A DNA stretch of 49,473 nucleotides from an uncultured SAR86 cluster bacterium (GCA_902535365.1 CACATF010000005.1:1-49473); one strand, 5' to 3'; positions 15,538 through 25,511 are shown, counted from the first letter of the stretch. Numbers and translations are program-made. The notes: a model not told the origin generated them from the letters alone.

Positions 15538-16186
15538 TATTCGTGAAGCACTAGCCTATAACTTTAAAAAAGAAGGCTTCAATACGTTTGAATTTTCCAA
15601 TGGTGATGATTGTCTTAAAGCCATATATAAGAAAAAACCTGATGTACTCATTCTAGATATCATGTTGCCTGGCATTTCTGGGCTTGATGTTTGTCGTGAG
15701 ATTAGATCAAATGAAGCTTTATCCAACATAGCAATCATTATGCTCACTGCTAAGGGTGAAGAAATAGATAGAATAGTTGGGTTTGAATTGGGTGCTGATG
15801 ATTATGTTACAAAACCATTTAGTGTTCGAGAGTTAATACTACGAGTAAAAGTTATCTTAAAGAAACAAACAGAATCATCACAAAATGGCGGCATTATTAC
15901 TATTGGACCAATCTCAATTAATCACGATGCTCATGAAGTAATGATTCATGATCAAGAAGTTATTCTTACAGCTCTTGAATTTAAACTGCTAGACCACTTA
16001 TTAAGACGGAAGGGTAGGGTTCAAACCAGAGATCAACTTCTTGGTGATGTGTGGGGGTATAGTTCAGAGGTAACAACCAGAACAGTGGATACCCACATAA
16101 AGAGGTTAAGAGAGAAACTTGGCGAGACAGGTGATCTAATACAGACCATAAGAGGTGTTGGCTACAGATTTAACAACATCAGTTAA
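15500..16186 (+). CDS. phoB: PhoB-like response regulator
   Basis: OmpR/PhoB-type response regulator, the likely phosphate-starvation regulator. Receiver domain with acidic pocket VEDE, phosphorylated D53 in LILDIMLPG, Thr in IIMLTAKG and Lys in ADDYVTKPF; then a winged-helix DNA-binding domain with RTVDTHIKRLREKLG and IRGVGYRF. 228 residues, as for PhoB. The next gene is a PhoR-like kinase whose ATG overlaps this stop (TAATG). The start overlaps the acyl-CoA synthetase by 38 bases and has no clear Shine-Dalgarno. Naming as PhoB rests on family resemblance, pairing and the phosphate genes nearby. Confidence 0.88.
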   Translation: MAKNIYIVEDEPDIREALAYNFKKEGFNTFEFSNGDDCLKAIYKKKPDVLILDIMLPGISGLDVCREIRSNEALSNIAIIMLTAKGEEIDRIVGFELGADDYVTKPFSVRELILRVKVILKKQTESSQNGGIITIGPISINHDAHEVMIHDQEVILTALEFKLLDHLLRRKGRVQTRDQLLGDVWGYSSEVTTRTVDTHIKRLREKLGETGDLIQTIRGVGYRFNNIS

Positions 16187-17961
16187 TGGCTAAAATTATT
16201 CCAACCTTTAAGTTCTCTAGAATTTTTTTATTGTCTCTAACATTTTTAATTTTTATTACTTTTATCGTAGTAACAATCTTCTCATCTTTTATTTTTAATA
16301 ATTCAAGAATACAGCAGATTGAATCCCTCTATATACAAGCCAAAACTATAGACACATTAATTCCACAGATTAATGAAAAAGATATAAATTTCGATGAAAT
16401 AGCAGATTCTCTATCAATAACAGATTCAGATAATAATGAGCTTAGAATTACAATAATTAATGAGGATTGGCAGGTAATTGGTGATTCTTTAGTTGAACAA
16501 CAAGATCTTTCAAACGTAGAGTTACACTCCCCTGAAAATAGAATTGAAATTAGAGGTGCAATTAACAGTGCATATGGATCTGCTACCAGGAACAGCGAGA
16601 CCACTGGAGAAGATTTAATTTATGTTGCTATTCTTAGAGATCAAAATGATTTAAGTAAAGGAATAATTCGAGTTGCTCTTCCATTTGACTTATCTGCCTC
16701 CCTTTTTAATTTTTTTATTATTCCCTTCATCATTTTATTTTTTTTAGTTGTAGCATCATCGAGTTTCTTAAGTTTAAATGTTGAAAATAGTATCCGAAGA
16801 GATCTTTCTATTCTGTTAGATAACACTCAAAGAGCACTTAAGGGCAAACCTATAAAAAAGAAAATAAGGAAAGGAGATGAACAGCTCGAATCAATATCCA
16901 ACACTGTAAATGATATATCTAACCGATTAAATGCAGAAATTGAACAAGCCATTGATCAGAGAACTCAATTTGGATCAGTTTTAGATAGCATTAATCAAGG
17001 CGTAATTATTTTTAATAAAAATTATAAAGTTAGATTTGCGAATGATATTGCATTAGAAATTTTTGGTAAGCATAAGTTTTTTCTTGGTGAAAAGATTGCA
17101 ATTAAGCAATTGCAATCTATTAACAAGCTTTTAAAGAAGACTAAAGAAAATCTATCTGCAGAAGCTGAAATGACTATAAAAGATAAAAGCTCTAATAAAA
17201 ACCTTCTTCTTTCTGCAACAACAATGCCATCTACTAATGAATATATCTTGGTCATAAATGATATTTCGTCCTTAAGAAAATTAGAAAATTTACGTAAAAA
17301 TTTATTAACAGATGTTTCTCATGAAATTAAGACGCCTGTCTCAGTTATTAGAGCAGGATCGGAAACTCTTAATTCGGGTGCATTAGAAGACAAGGAAACT
17401 GCTAAGAAATTTACTCAATCAATTCAATTAAATGCTGAACGTTTGAGTGAAATGATAGATGACTTGCTTGAACTAGAAAAGATTGAATTTAGCGGCCTGG
17501 TTCCAAAGAAAAAGAAAATGAATGTCTTGCAGCAAATAAATATCATTATTGATTCATTGGAATCGCTAATGTTTGAAAAAAATATACAACTTAATAATTC
17601 AATTTCTTCAGAACATGTAATTAAAACCGATAAAGATTCGTTTAGAACTATTCTTTCTAATTTAATTGCAAATGCTATTAAATATTCACCAGATGGATCA
17701 ACAATTTCATTGAAATCTTCTGTTTCAGTGACTGATATAACTATTGAAATAGCAGATGAAGGCTATGGTATAGAGAAACAAAATTTAAAAAGAGTCTTCG
17801 ATCGTTTCTATAGAACCGATAAGGCGCGAGCTCATACAAAAGGCACAGGATTGGGGCTATCATTGGTTAAACAACTTACAAACAGATTGGGTGGCAATGT
17901 AAGTGTAGAATCTAAAATTAATAAAGGTTCTAAATTTTTTGTTAGATTGCCTCAGAAATAG
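16186..17961 (+). CDS. phoR: PhoR-like sensor histidine kinase
   Basis: Membrane sensor kinase partner of the preceding regulator. Order: TM1 (about residues 13-35), an extracytoplasmic domain of about 130 residues, TM2 (about 173-195), a linker, a PAS domain (about 265-350), HisKA with phosphoacceptor H379 in DVSHEIKTPVSVIRAG, and HATPase with N-box ILSNLIANAIKYSP, DEGYGIE and GTGLGLSLVKQL. The extracytoplasmic end (NRIEIRGAINSAYGSATRNS ... YVAI) resembles Bacillus-type PhoR; E. coli PhoR lacks such a large domain. gspC follows 12 bases downstream, so the T2SS may be in the same transcript. Confidence 0.88.
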   Translation: MAKIIPTFKFSRIFLLSLTFLIFITFIVVTIFSSFIFNNSRIQQIESLYIQAKTIDTLIPQINEKDINFDEIADSLSITDSDNNELRITIINEDWQVIGDSLVEQQDLSNVELHSPENRIEIRGAINSAYGSATRNSETTGEDLIYVAILRDQNDLSKGIIRVALPFDLSASLFNFFIIPFIILFFLVVASSSFLSLNVENSIRRDLSILLDNTQRALKGKPIKKKIRKGDEQLESISNTVNDISNRLNAEIEQAIDQRTQFGSVLDSINQGVIIFNKNYKVRFANDIALEIFGKHKFFLGEKIAIKQLQSINKLLKKTKENLSAEAEMTIKDKSSNKNLLLSATTMPSTNEYILVINDISSLRKLENLRKNLLTDVSHEIKTPVSVIRAGSETLNSGALEDKETAKKFTQSIQLNAERLSEMIDDLLELEKIEFSGLVPKKKKMNVLQQINIIIDSLESLMFEKNIQLNNSISSEHVIKTDKDSFRTILSNLIANAIKYSPDGSTISLKSSVSVTDITIEIADEGYGIEKQNLKRVFDRFYRTDKARAHTKGTGLGLSLVKQLTNRLGGNVSVESKINKGSKFFVRLPQK

Positions 17962-17973
17962 TAAAATTCCAGC

Positions 17974-18417
17974 ATGGCAAAAGGTGATTTAATAAGACTA
18001 GGTCTTTTTAGTATTCTTCTAGTAATTGTTATTGGTTTCTACTCTAACTTAGGAGTTCTTTCATTTAATAACGTTAATGTATCTGAGACACTGCCTAAAC
18101 CAGTTAAAACAGAACCTACCATCACTGGCAATAATATTCCTTCTATAACTGCCTCTGTAGACAATGCCAAGAAGTTAAATTTAAATTTCGAACTTGTTGG
18201 TATAAGAGGGAATAGCCCGCAAAGTACCATTATTGTTTTAGAAAACAGTAAATATAAATTGATTGAACAAGGGGAAAATATTACAAATCAGTTAGTTTTT
18301 TCTCATACAGATGGATCAAGAGCATATTTTTTTGATGGGACAAATTACACTTTCCTTGATATCATTGGCTCTGAGACTGCTTTTGATAAAACCAAAATAA
18401 ATCAAACAGACAAATAA
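17974..18417 (+). CDS. gspC: Type II secretion protein C (short form)
   Basis: Inner-membrane link between the T2SS assembly platform and the secretin. A single N-terminal TM helix (about residues 8-28) is followed by a linker rich in Pro and Thr and an HR domain with NFELVGIRGNSPQSTIIVLENSKYKLIEQG, typical of GspC. At 147 residues it lacks the C-terminal PDZ or coiled-coil domain that longer GspC proteins use for substrate selection. The call is helped by its place directly before gspD (2-base gap). Confidence 0.75.
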   Translation: MAKGDLIRLGLFSILLVIVIGFYSNLGVLSFNNVNVSETLPKPVKTEPTITGNNIPSITASVDNAKKLNLNFELVGIRGNSPQSTIIVLENSKYKLIEQGENITNQLVFSHTDGSRAYFFDGTNYTFLDIIGSETAFDKTKINQTDK

Positions 18418-18419
18418 TT

Positions 18420-20243
18420 ATGAATTTTAAGAAGATTATTCTAGCTCTATCTTTGTCCCTAACGTTAGTGGGGCAAGACCAGAATATATTTTATAAAGAT
18501 GCAGATATTAAAACCTTTTCACAGGATATAGCTCTGCTTACAAATAAGACTGTTATTCTTGATCCTAGAGTAAAGGGCGTCATATCGGTCTATTCTGATG
18601 CCGCTTTAGACACAAATTCAATTTGGGAAGTGTATGTGTCTACTATGGAGGTTCAAGGATATAACGTTTTAAAAGATGGCGATGTATACAGAGTCATTCC
18701 ATCACAAGAGGGTGTTAAAAACTTCTCAGAAGACGGTGAATTCTCTGGATCAATATCAACAGAAGTTATCAAATTAAGCTACTCCAGTGCTAAAGAAATT
18801 GTGAATGCTGTTAAACCCATAGTGGGTGTTAGGTCTTATATTGTTGCATTACAGAATGATAGAGAAGTTCTAATTGCAGATGATTCAGAGAATCTTCAGA
18901 GAGTTAAAGACGTAATTAGAAAATTAGATTCGGATTTAGATACAACTATTTCTGAAATTAAGCTTAACAACCTATCTTCAATTGAAGCTTTGAGGCTAAT
19001 CACAGCTTTAAAATCTGATATCAATACAAGGTTTGATAAGTTGGCAGTGGCAACATTCCAAGGCTCAAATAAGTTGATTTTAAGTGGTCCACAAGAGATT
19101 GTTATTAGAGCAAAACGTATGTTGATGCAGCTAGACAATGACAATGACGTTAGCGATAGCAGCAAAGTTATTTATTTAAATTATTCTAAAGCTGAGGATA
19201 TTTTAAAGATATTAAATGATGTATCAGGATCCTTTAATCAGGAGCAAAATGCTGACTACAAAACAGTTATAACCTCACATGAAGAAACTAATTCTATTAT
19301 CATCAGATCCAACCCTCAAACTATCAAAACTCTTGTTTCTATCGTTAAACAATTAGATATTAGACGTCCTCAAGTATATGTTGAGGCAATTATCGTTGAG
19401 ATATCAGAAAATTCAGCAAAAGCACTTGGTGTTGATACGCTTTACTCTGGTGATGCTACTGGTAACAAACCTATAGCGCTAACTAGATTTCCCTCATCTA
19501 CTAGTCCCGATTTATTATCAATAATAACTGCAAATACAGATGAATCAGGTATAGGAGCAGCCTCAAGCGCAGCAAATTCACTTCTCAACACTCAAGGCTT
19601 CGTAGCTGGTCTAGGGAATCTTACTGAAGGTGAAGACAATTTTGCAATGCTGCTGTCACTTTTAAAAGAAGACTTAGATTCAAACATCTTATCTACACCT
19701 TCAACCGTAGTTTTGGATAATGAAGAGGCATCATTATTTGATGGACAAGAAATCCCTATAACCACTGGTGAGTCTTTGGGTGCAAATAATTTAACTCCAT
19801 TCAGGACAACATCGCGACAAGAAATTGGTCTTAAGCTAGATGTAAAACCACAAATTAATGAATCTGATTCAATTGCTTTGTACATCAAACAAGAAGTATC
19901 TGGTATTGCTGGAGCTCAACTTTCAAATACTGGAGATTTAATTACTACTAAAAGTGAGATAGAAACAACAGTTCTTGCTGATGACGGTGAGATTTTAGTG
20001 CTTGGTGGACTCATTAAAGAAGATGTCCAAGAATCAGTTAACAAAGTACCACTACTAGGTGATCTGCCAATTTTAGGCACACTATTTAGATCTTCTTCTA
20101 AGTCAGTAACACGTAGGAACTTAATGGTTTTCTTGAGACCAACAATTTTAAGAGATTCTGTAACAACAAAAGATTTATCAGAGGAAAAGTTCAATCTTGT
20201 TAGAGCTAAGCAGCTATTAAAAGAAGAGCAAGATGATAACTAA
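18420..20243 (+). CDS. gspD: Type II secretion secretin
   Basis: Outer-membrane secretin, the exit channel of the T2SS. Signal peptide at residues 1-19, an N0 domain (FYKDADIKTFSQDIA), N1 to N3 repeats (VIKLSYSSAKEIVNAV; EIKLNNLSSIEALRLI; VIYLNYSKAEDILKIL), and the secretin core with VYVEAIIVEISE, NILSTPSTVVLDNEEA, GQEIPI and the C-terminal VLGGLIKEDVQESVNKVPLLG and RRNLMVFLRPTIL. 607 residues, close to the family. The C-terminus is short, with no clear S-domain for a pilotin. Confidence 0.97.
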   Translation: MNFKKIILALSLSLTLVGQDQNIFYKDADIKTFSQDIALLTNKTVILDPRVKGVISVYSDAALDTNSIWEVYVSTMEVQGYNVLKDGDVYRVIPSQEGVKNFSEDGEFSGSISTEVIKLSYSSAKEIVNAVKPIVGVRSYIVALQNDREVLIADDSENLQRVKDVIRKLDSDLDTTISEIKLNNLSSIEALRLITALKSDINTRFDKLAVATFQGSNKLILSGPQEIVIRAKRMLMQLDNDNDVSDSSKVIYLNYSKAEDILKILNDVSGSFNQEQNADYKTVITSHEETNSIIIRSNPQTIKTLVSIVKQLDIRRPQVYVEAIIVEISENSAKALGVDTLYSGDATGNKPIALTRFPSSTSPDLLSIITANTDESGIGAASSAANSLLNTQGFVAGLGNLTEGEDNFAMLLSLLKEDLDSNILSTPSTVVLDNEEASLFDGQEIPITTGESLGANNLTPFRTTSRQEIGLKLDVKPQINESDSIALYIKQEVSGIAGAQLSNTGDLITTKSEIETTVLADDGEILVLGGLIKEDVQESVNKVPLLGDLPILGTLFRSSSKSVTRRNLMVFLRPTILRDSVTTKDLSEEKFNLVRAKQLLKEEQDDN

Positions 20244-20245
20244 AA

Positions 20246-21694
20246 ATGAATCTTCCGCTACCTTATAGTTTCTGCAAATTAAATAAAGTTACCCTCACGC
20301 AGTCTGATAATATATCTACTTTACATGTATGTGGTTCATTAAATGCGCAAGTTTTATCAAACATAGAGCATTTATTTTTATCTGAAATAGTAAAGGTTGA
20401 CCACACAGAGGATGAATTTGAATCGCTGCTTACAGATCTTTATACCAATAAGTCTGAGGATTTCAGCTTAGATCAAGTAGAAGAACTAGATCTATTAGAT
20501 ATAGCTAACTCTATTTCGCCTTCAGATGATTTGTTGGACGATAAAAATAAAGGCCCAATAATAAAACTTATTAACGCAACCATTACCAAAGCTATAAATG
20601 CAAGGGCCTCCGATATTCATCTTGAACCATTTGAAAATAAATTAAGTATTAGATTTAGGGTTGATGGAGTACTAAGAGAAGTTCTTCAGTATCAAAAAAA
20701 TATTACGCAAATGATTATCTCGAGAATAAAAATAATGTCTAAATTAGATATATCAGAGCGAAGACTTCCACAAGATGGACGAATATCAATCAATATTGGA
20801 AAAAAAGAAGTAGATTTACGTGTTTCAACTTTACCATCATCTTTTGGTGAACGTGTTGTCCTGAGAATACTTGAAAAGGACAAAACACATATAAGTTTAA
20901 ATGATCTTGGTTTTTCTGAAGATATACTTGTTTCATTACGAAAAGCACTATCAAAAAACGAAGGTATTATATTAGTAACAGGACCAACAGGATCAGGAAA
21001 GACAACTTCTCTTTATTCTGGGCTTAAAGAAATATCTGATAGATCTCAAAATATTTTAACCATAGAAGACCCTGTTGAGTATGCATTAGAGGGAATTGGT
21101 CAAACTCAAGTTAACACAAAGACAGGACTCACATTTGCAAAAGGCCTTAGAGCTATTTTAAGGCAAGATCCTGATATAGTGATGGTAGGTGAAATCAGAG
21201 ATAAAGAAACTGCAGAAATAGCTATACAATCAAGCTTAACTGGTCATTTAGTATTGTCTACTGTGCATACAAATAGTGCAGTTAATGCCATCACACGTTT
21301 ACGAGATATGGGTATTGAGCCTTATTTGCTCTCCTCAAGCATTGTTTATGTATTATCACAAAGATTAGTAAGAAAGTTATGCCCTCATTGCAAAACACAT
21401 GATGTTGAATCTCAAAAATCTAAAATTGTTGAAAAATATAATATTTCAAAAAAACTATACAAAGCTGTGGGTTGTGATAAATGTGACAATACAGGATATA
21501 AGGGTAGATTAAGCATTGGGGAATATATTGAAGTTGATGAGACTTTAAGTGAGTTAATCTATAAATCTGCATCAGAAAATGAAATTAGCGATTACGTTTA
21601 TAAGGATTCAAAAAGGATTTTTGAAAATGGTCTTAAGGCTTTAGAAAATGGCGATACATCATTGGCTGAAATATTAAGAATTACTGAAGATTAA
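20246..21694 (+). CDS. gspE: Type II secretion ATPase
   Basis: Cytoplasmic hexameric ATPase that powers pseudopilus assembly. N1E domain at about residues 1-90, then the N2E/ATPase core: ARASDIHLEP, Walker A GPTGSGKTTSLYSGL near residue 246, ILTIEDPVEYALEG, Walker B RQDPDIVMVGEIRD and TGHLVLSTVHTN. The C-terminal zinc site has two Cys pairs (CPHC and CDKC). 482 residues. It sits 2 bases after gspD, and its stop overlaps the gspF start. Confidence 0.97.
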   Translation: MNLPLPYSFCKLNKVTLTQSDNISTLHVCGSLNAQVLSNIEHLFLSEIVKVDHTEDEFESLLTDLYTNKSEDFSLDQVEELDLLDIANSISPSDDLLDDKNKGPIIKLINATITKAINARASDIHLEPFENKLSIRFRVDGVLREVLQYQKNITQMIISRIKIMSKLDISERRLPQDGRISINIGKKEVDLRVSTLPSSFGERVVLRILEKDKTHISLNDLGFSEDILVSLRKALSKNEGIILVTGPTGSGKTTSLYSGLKEISDRSQNILTIEDPVEYALEGIGQTQVNTKTGLTFAKGLRAILRQDPDIVMVGEIRDKETAEIAIQSSLTGHLVLSTVHTNSAVNAITRLRDMGIEPYLLSSSIVYVLSQRLVRKLCPHCKTHDVESQKSKIVEKYNISKKLYKAVGCDKCDNTGYKGRLSIGEYIEVDETLSELIYKSASENEISDYVYKDSKRIFENGLKALENGDTSLAEILRITED

Positions 21695-22887
21695 TGGCGA
21701 CATATAAATATCAAGCGTTTGATAAAGCTGAAAAAAAGGTAAGTGGAATTATTTCTGCATCAGACACCATTGAGGCCAGAAATATCCTAATTAGCAGAGA
21801 ACTTAATCCACTTAAAATTGTTCCAGGAAAGGAGAATAAGTCTAAAACAAAAATTTCCCAAAAAGAGTTATCAATATTTACAAAACAATTATCAGCGTTA
21901 TTAAGCGCAGGGACACCTTTAGAAACATCATTAATGCTATTAAGCCAACAAGCTAAATCAAAATTTACTAATGTCTTGCTAGAAATAAATGATGATATAA
22001 CTGAAGGTAAAGGCTTAAGCGAATCAATGAAGAAGTTTCCACAAATCTTCGATGATATCTATACTTCAACTATTTTTGCAGGGGAAAGTTCTGCTTCACT
22101 ACCAGAAGTTTTTAATGATTTGGCGTCCTATCTTGATAAAGAAGCAAAAGTTAGGTCAGAGGTAGTTGGGGCCCTTGTTTATCCAGCAATATTGTTCTTT
22201 GTATCACTGGCAGTTATTTACGCCTTACTTACCTTTGTTTTACCCCAAGTTATAGAACAATTTGTTACTTCTAACGTTGCATTACCATCCTTAACCTTAA
22301 TCTTATTAAATTTTTCAAATATTTTTCCCTACATAGTTGGGAGTGTTTTATTTATTTCTTTAGGTATGTACTTTTATTTAAATTCACCACTTTCTTCAGA
22401 AACTATCAAATTACAAGCCTCAAAATACTTGCTTAAAATGCCACTATTTGGCGAGGTATTAATATATGACCAAACAGCACGTTTTTGCTCTTCTATGCGC
22501 CTTATGACTAAAGCAGGGCTAAATACCATAGATAGCTTACGTATCGCTAAAGATACCTTTAGAAATAGATATTTAAGGTCTGAAGTTGATATTGTGGTGA
22601 ATAAGGTGACATCTGGTACTTCATTAAGCCAAGCTTTCTCAAAATCAACGATTTTCCCTAATGTATTTCAACAACTATTAAGTTCTGGTGATATTGGTAG
22701 CCAAATAAGTCTAATGTTTGAAAAAATAAAGGATTTTTTAGATCAAGAGGTGCAAACAAGAAGGAATGTACTGCTTACTTTATTACAACCAATAGTTATA
22801 TTAACTATGGGAGTATTTGTTATGCTTATAGTGTTAGCAATAATGTTGCCACTTTTACAAATGAATAATTTAATATTTACATTATGA
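21694..22887 (+). CDS. gspF: Type II secretion platform protein F
   Basis: Polytopic inner-membrane platform protein that works with GspE. The 397-residue protein starts with the typical MATYKYQAFDKAEKKVSG and has two repeated cytoplasmic helical domains (FTKQLSALLSAGTPLETSL; CSSMRLMTKAGLNTIDSL) and three TM segments at about 170-190, 215-240 and 365-390. Its ATG shares a base with the gspE stop, and its end overlaps gspG by 4 bases. Confidence 0.97.
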   Translation: MATYKYQAFDKAEKKVSGIISASDTIEARNILISRELNPLKIVPGKENKSKTKISQKELSIFTKQLSALLSAGTPLETSLMLLSQQAKSKFTNVLLEINDDITEGKGLSESMKKFPQIFDDIYTSTIFAGESSASLPEVFNDLASYLDKEAKVRSEVVGALVYPAILFFVSLAVIYALLTFVLPQVIEQFVTSNVALPSLTLILLNFSNIFPYIVGSVLFISLGMYFYLNSPLSSETIKLQASKYLLKMPLFGEVLIYDQTARFCSSMRLMTKAGLNTIDSLRIAKDTFRNRYLRSEVDIVVNKVTSGTSLSQAFSKSTIFPNVFQQLLSSGDIGSQISLMFEKIKDFLDQEVQTRRNVLLTLLQPIVILTMGVFVMLIVLAIMLPLLQMNNLIFTL

Positions 22888-23312
22888 AAAAATTAATAAG
22901 GAAAGGTTTTACCCTATTAGAATTACTGATTGTGATAGTAATCTTAGGACTACTCGTTTCTTTAGTGTCTGTTAATTTCTTGCCTACATTAAGTAACGCA
23001 TACGTTGAAGTAGCCAAACAAGACATAGCTAGATTACAACAAGCTCTTGTAATGTTTAAAATCAATGAGGGTAGGTACCCAACACAGGATCAAGGACTAA
23101 ACAGTCTGGTAGAAAATCCAGGAGACTTAAGAAACCCTAATAAATACCCATCTGGTGGATATATTAATAAGCTACCAACTGACCCATGGGGAAATGATTA
23201 CGTTTATGTTTTCCCAGGTCAAAACAGTGAGTTCGATATTATTTCTTTAGGGGCTGATGGCGCGTTAGGTGGTGAAGGTGAGAATGCGGACATTGGTAAC
23301 TCAACTGAGTAA
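22884..23312 (+). CDS. gspG: Major pseudopilin GspG
   Basis: Main subunit of the T2SS pseudopilus. The prepilin leader MKKLIRKG is followed by FTLLELLIVIVILGLL with Glu at +5, so a prepilin peptidase would cut after Gly8 and methylate Phe. The C-terminal part has the calcium-site region with GRYPTQDQGLNSLV and the WGNDYVYVFPG segment. 142 residues. No gspO peptidase gene lies in the window, so that step must be encoded elsewhere. Confidence 0.97.
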   Translation: MKKLIRKGFTLLELLIVIVILGLLVSLVSVNFLPTLSNAYVEVAKQDIARLQQALVMFKINEGRYPTQDQGLNSLVENPGDLRNPNKYPSGGYINKLPTDPWGNDYVYVFPGQNSEFDIISLGADGALGGEGENADIGNSTE

Positions 23313-23676
23313 AGGTTTCACTCTTCTTGAAATACTCGTTGTATTGTTTGTTATTTCAATAGCTTCGTCCTCTTTTTATCTATTATTCAGAGACCCGGTG
23401 CAATTCGAATCACTCGAAGCAAAAATAGAACAATACTTAGAATTAAGCATGTATACCGGAAACATCTATGGAATCAGTCAAACAGGAATTTTCCTTAATT
23501 ATGAGGGCGAATGGATATTAACTGAACAATTTGATTCTTCATATGTAAGGTCATATGAAGCTAATGGTTGGGCACAGGTTATTGATAAGAGTGAACTATA
23601 TTTGTTTATCTATCCTGGCCAAGAATTATCAGCAACAGCTTTTGAGTTATCTAATGGAGAGACAGTTGAGTTATAA
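23284..23676 (+). CDS. gspH: Minor pseudopilin GspH
   Basis: Minor pseudopilin. The leader MRTLVTQLSKG precedes FTLLEILVVLFVISIAS, with Glu at +5. The start is set at ATG 23284, which gives a leader of normal length and overlaps gspG by 29 bases; the frame also has an ATG at 23269 that would lengthen the leader. The mature domain is small (about 120 residues) and weakly conserved, as usual for GspH. Identity rests on the leader and the gene order. Confidence 0.85.
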   Translation: MRTLVTQLSKGFTLLEILVVLFVISIASSSFYLLFRDPVQFESLEAKIEQYLELSMYTGNIYGISQTGIFLNYEGEWILTEQFDSSYVRSYEANGWAQVIDKSELYLFIYPGQELSATAFELSNGETVEL

Positions 23677-24001
23677 GCATTTTAAACAGGGTTTTAGTTT
23701 ATTAGAGGTTGTTATTTCACTCTTGATCGTATCTATTACGTTTTTAGCATACAGTCAGCTAATCGATCAAAATCTTAAAGCTCAAGATTTAAAACAAGCC
23801 TTTGTAGAAGAATCAAACTTAAAAGCAAACTTATTGACACTGTATGTTATAGATCCTGATGTAGATGACTATATTGTTCAAGGTATGCTTAATGTTGATG
23901 ATATTGAGCAAACACAATTATCTCGATATCAAAATGTTAGAGAAATAGAGATTAAAATAGAGCATCCTGGTTCTGAAACAACATTGATTATTTACAAATG
24001 A
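23654..24001 (+). CDS. gspI: Minor pseudopilin GspI
   Basis: Minor pseudopilin of the tip complex. Leader MERQLSYKHFKQG, then FSLLEVVISLLIVSITFLAY with Glu at +5. The open frame extends to an ATG at 23555, but that would put over 45 residues before the cleavage site; ATG 23654 is the sensible start and overlaps gspH by 23 bases. 115 residues, normal for GspI. The stop overlaps the gspJ start by 4 bases. Confidence 0.87.
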   Translation: MERQLSYKHFKQGFSLLEVVISLLIVSITFLAYSQLIDQNLKAQDLKQAFVEESNLKANLLTLYVIDPDVDDYIVQGMLNVDDIEQTQLSRYQNVREIEIKIEHPGSETTLIIYK

Positions 24002-24576
24002 TTAAACAGGGATTTACCTTAATTGAAATCTTAATTGCCTTATTGGCTGCTTCCATTATTTCGATTATGTCATTTGATTATTTATCGAATAGTGTTTTTC
24101 TTAAAGAACGCGTTGAACAAAGCATCAATCAAAATAATAAACACTTTAATGCCATAAATATATTAAGGCTTGATTTGATGCAGAGTGTTCCATTTCAAAT
24201 GAAAGATACTACTGGGAGAGATTTAAATGTGTCATTCATTGGCGGGAAAGATGATCAAATTTTGAAATTTATTACATTGAATAGTTCTGACACATCAAAT
24301 TCTAATTCAAAACTTAGACGGGTTACCTACATATACAAAGACAATACGCTTAGTCGCCAAACAACCTTAGTGAATAAAGAAGATAAAATATTATCAAATC
24401 GTCTTCTGTTGAAAGATATCAGTAATTTGGAATTCAAGTATGGTATAGAACCAGAAAATCTAACCAATGAGTGGCCCAATACCAACTTTGCAGAAAATAT
24501 AAATGCTCCTGAATACATTTTGATGGAATACACATTGGGCAACAATAAATATACACAATTATTTAGTACATTCTGA
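23998..24576 (+). CDS. gspJ: Minor pseudopilin GspJ
   Basis: Minor pseudopilin of the tip complex with GspI and GspK. Very short leader MIKQG, then FTLIEILIALLAASIISIMS with Glu at +5. The C-terminal part (LEFKYGIEPENLTNEWP and EYILMEYTLG) fits GspJ. 192 residues, normal size. It overlaps gspI by 4 bases and shares one base with the gspK start. Confidence 0.92.
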   Translation: MIKQGFTLIEILIALLAASIISIMSFDYLSNSVFLKERVEQSINQNNKHFNAINILRLDLMQSVPFQMKDTTGRDLNVSFIGGKDDQILKFITLNSSDTSNSNSKLRRVTYIYKDNTLSRQTTLVNKEDKILSNRLLLKDISNLEFKYGIEPENLTNEWPNTNFAENINAPEYILMEYTLGNNKYTQLFSTF

Positions 24577-25511
24577 TGAGAAAAGGTTTTGTTTTAATCT
24601 CTACATTAGCTCTGATAGTTATTCTAAGCTTTCTCATCCTAGTTATAAGCAGATTAATTTACAATGACACGATTAAATCTACGGTTTATACCAGCTCAAT
24701 AGAAAAAAGAATTGAATTAATTAATTCAGAGAAGTTATTTACCAACACATTGTTAAATAATTCGGAGCTACTTAAAAACTTAACATTTGCTGAATCGCAG
24801 TTGAACATATTTGCTAATACCAAATATGACAATCTTGATATTGAATTATATGACATGACGAATTGTTTTAATCTTAATACTCTGGTGAAACCTTTCAGAA
24901 ATATTTATGTTAAAAACGAAGATAATGGTTTATTTTTTGAAAATTTACTCCTTATTAACAATATAGACAGAACTAAGCATAGAGAACTGATTGATCGGCT
25001 CTATGATGCTTTAGATAGTGATCGTCTACCAGAACCTTTTGGAGCAGAGGATCTCTTTTACACAACACAAGATGAACTATCATTAAATCCAGATCAACTG
25101 TTTCTACATAAAAGCCAAATTAAAAACTTAGCTATGCTTACTACCGCAGAATTAGAAATGATTTACAAGAATATATGTGCTTTACCTGATAATGATGTGG
25201 TTTTTAATATTAATGAATTAAACAATGAAAACTACGAAGTTCTGTTATCAATATATCCGGAACTGACTCTTAAGGATATAGAAACAATTATTCTCTCGAA
25301 GCCAATAGAAGGGTATCAAAACTTTTCTAATCTGCTGGAATTGACCAACATAACAGCATTTAAATTGACAGAAGATTATTTAACGTTTGAACCTAAATAC
25401 ATACAAATTCTATACAAAGTAAAATATGAAGATACGTTTTTTAATCTTTTGAGTATAATCACCCTAGAATCTAGGAATAATAATATTATTAGAAGAAGTA
25501 TTTCAGCATGA
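24576..25511 (+). CDS. gspK: Minor pseudopilin GspK
   Basis: Large minor pseudopilin that caps the pseudopilus. Leader MRKG, then FVLISTLALIVILSFLILVI; the +5 Glu is absent, as is usual for GspK. The large domain includes DMTNCFNLNTLV, the family's D/N-x-NxN-type segment, and a helical insert. 311 residues. Overlaps gspL by 4 bases. Confidence 0.9.
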   Translation: MRKGFVLISTLALIVILSFLILVISRLIYNDTIKSTVYTSSIEKRIELINSEKLFTNTLLNNSELLKNLTFAESQLNIFANTKYDNLDIELYDMTNCFNLNTLVKPFRNIYVKNEDNGLFFENLLLINNIDRTKHRELIDRLYDALDSDRLPEPFGAEDLFYTTQDELSLNPDQLFLHKSQIKNLAMLTTAELEMIYKNICALPDNDVVFNINELNNENYEVLLSIYPELTLKDIETIILSKPIEGYQNFSNLLELTNITAFKLTEDYLTFEPKYIQILYKVKYEDTFFNLLSIITLESRNNNIIRRSISA

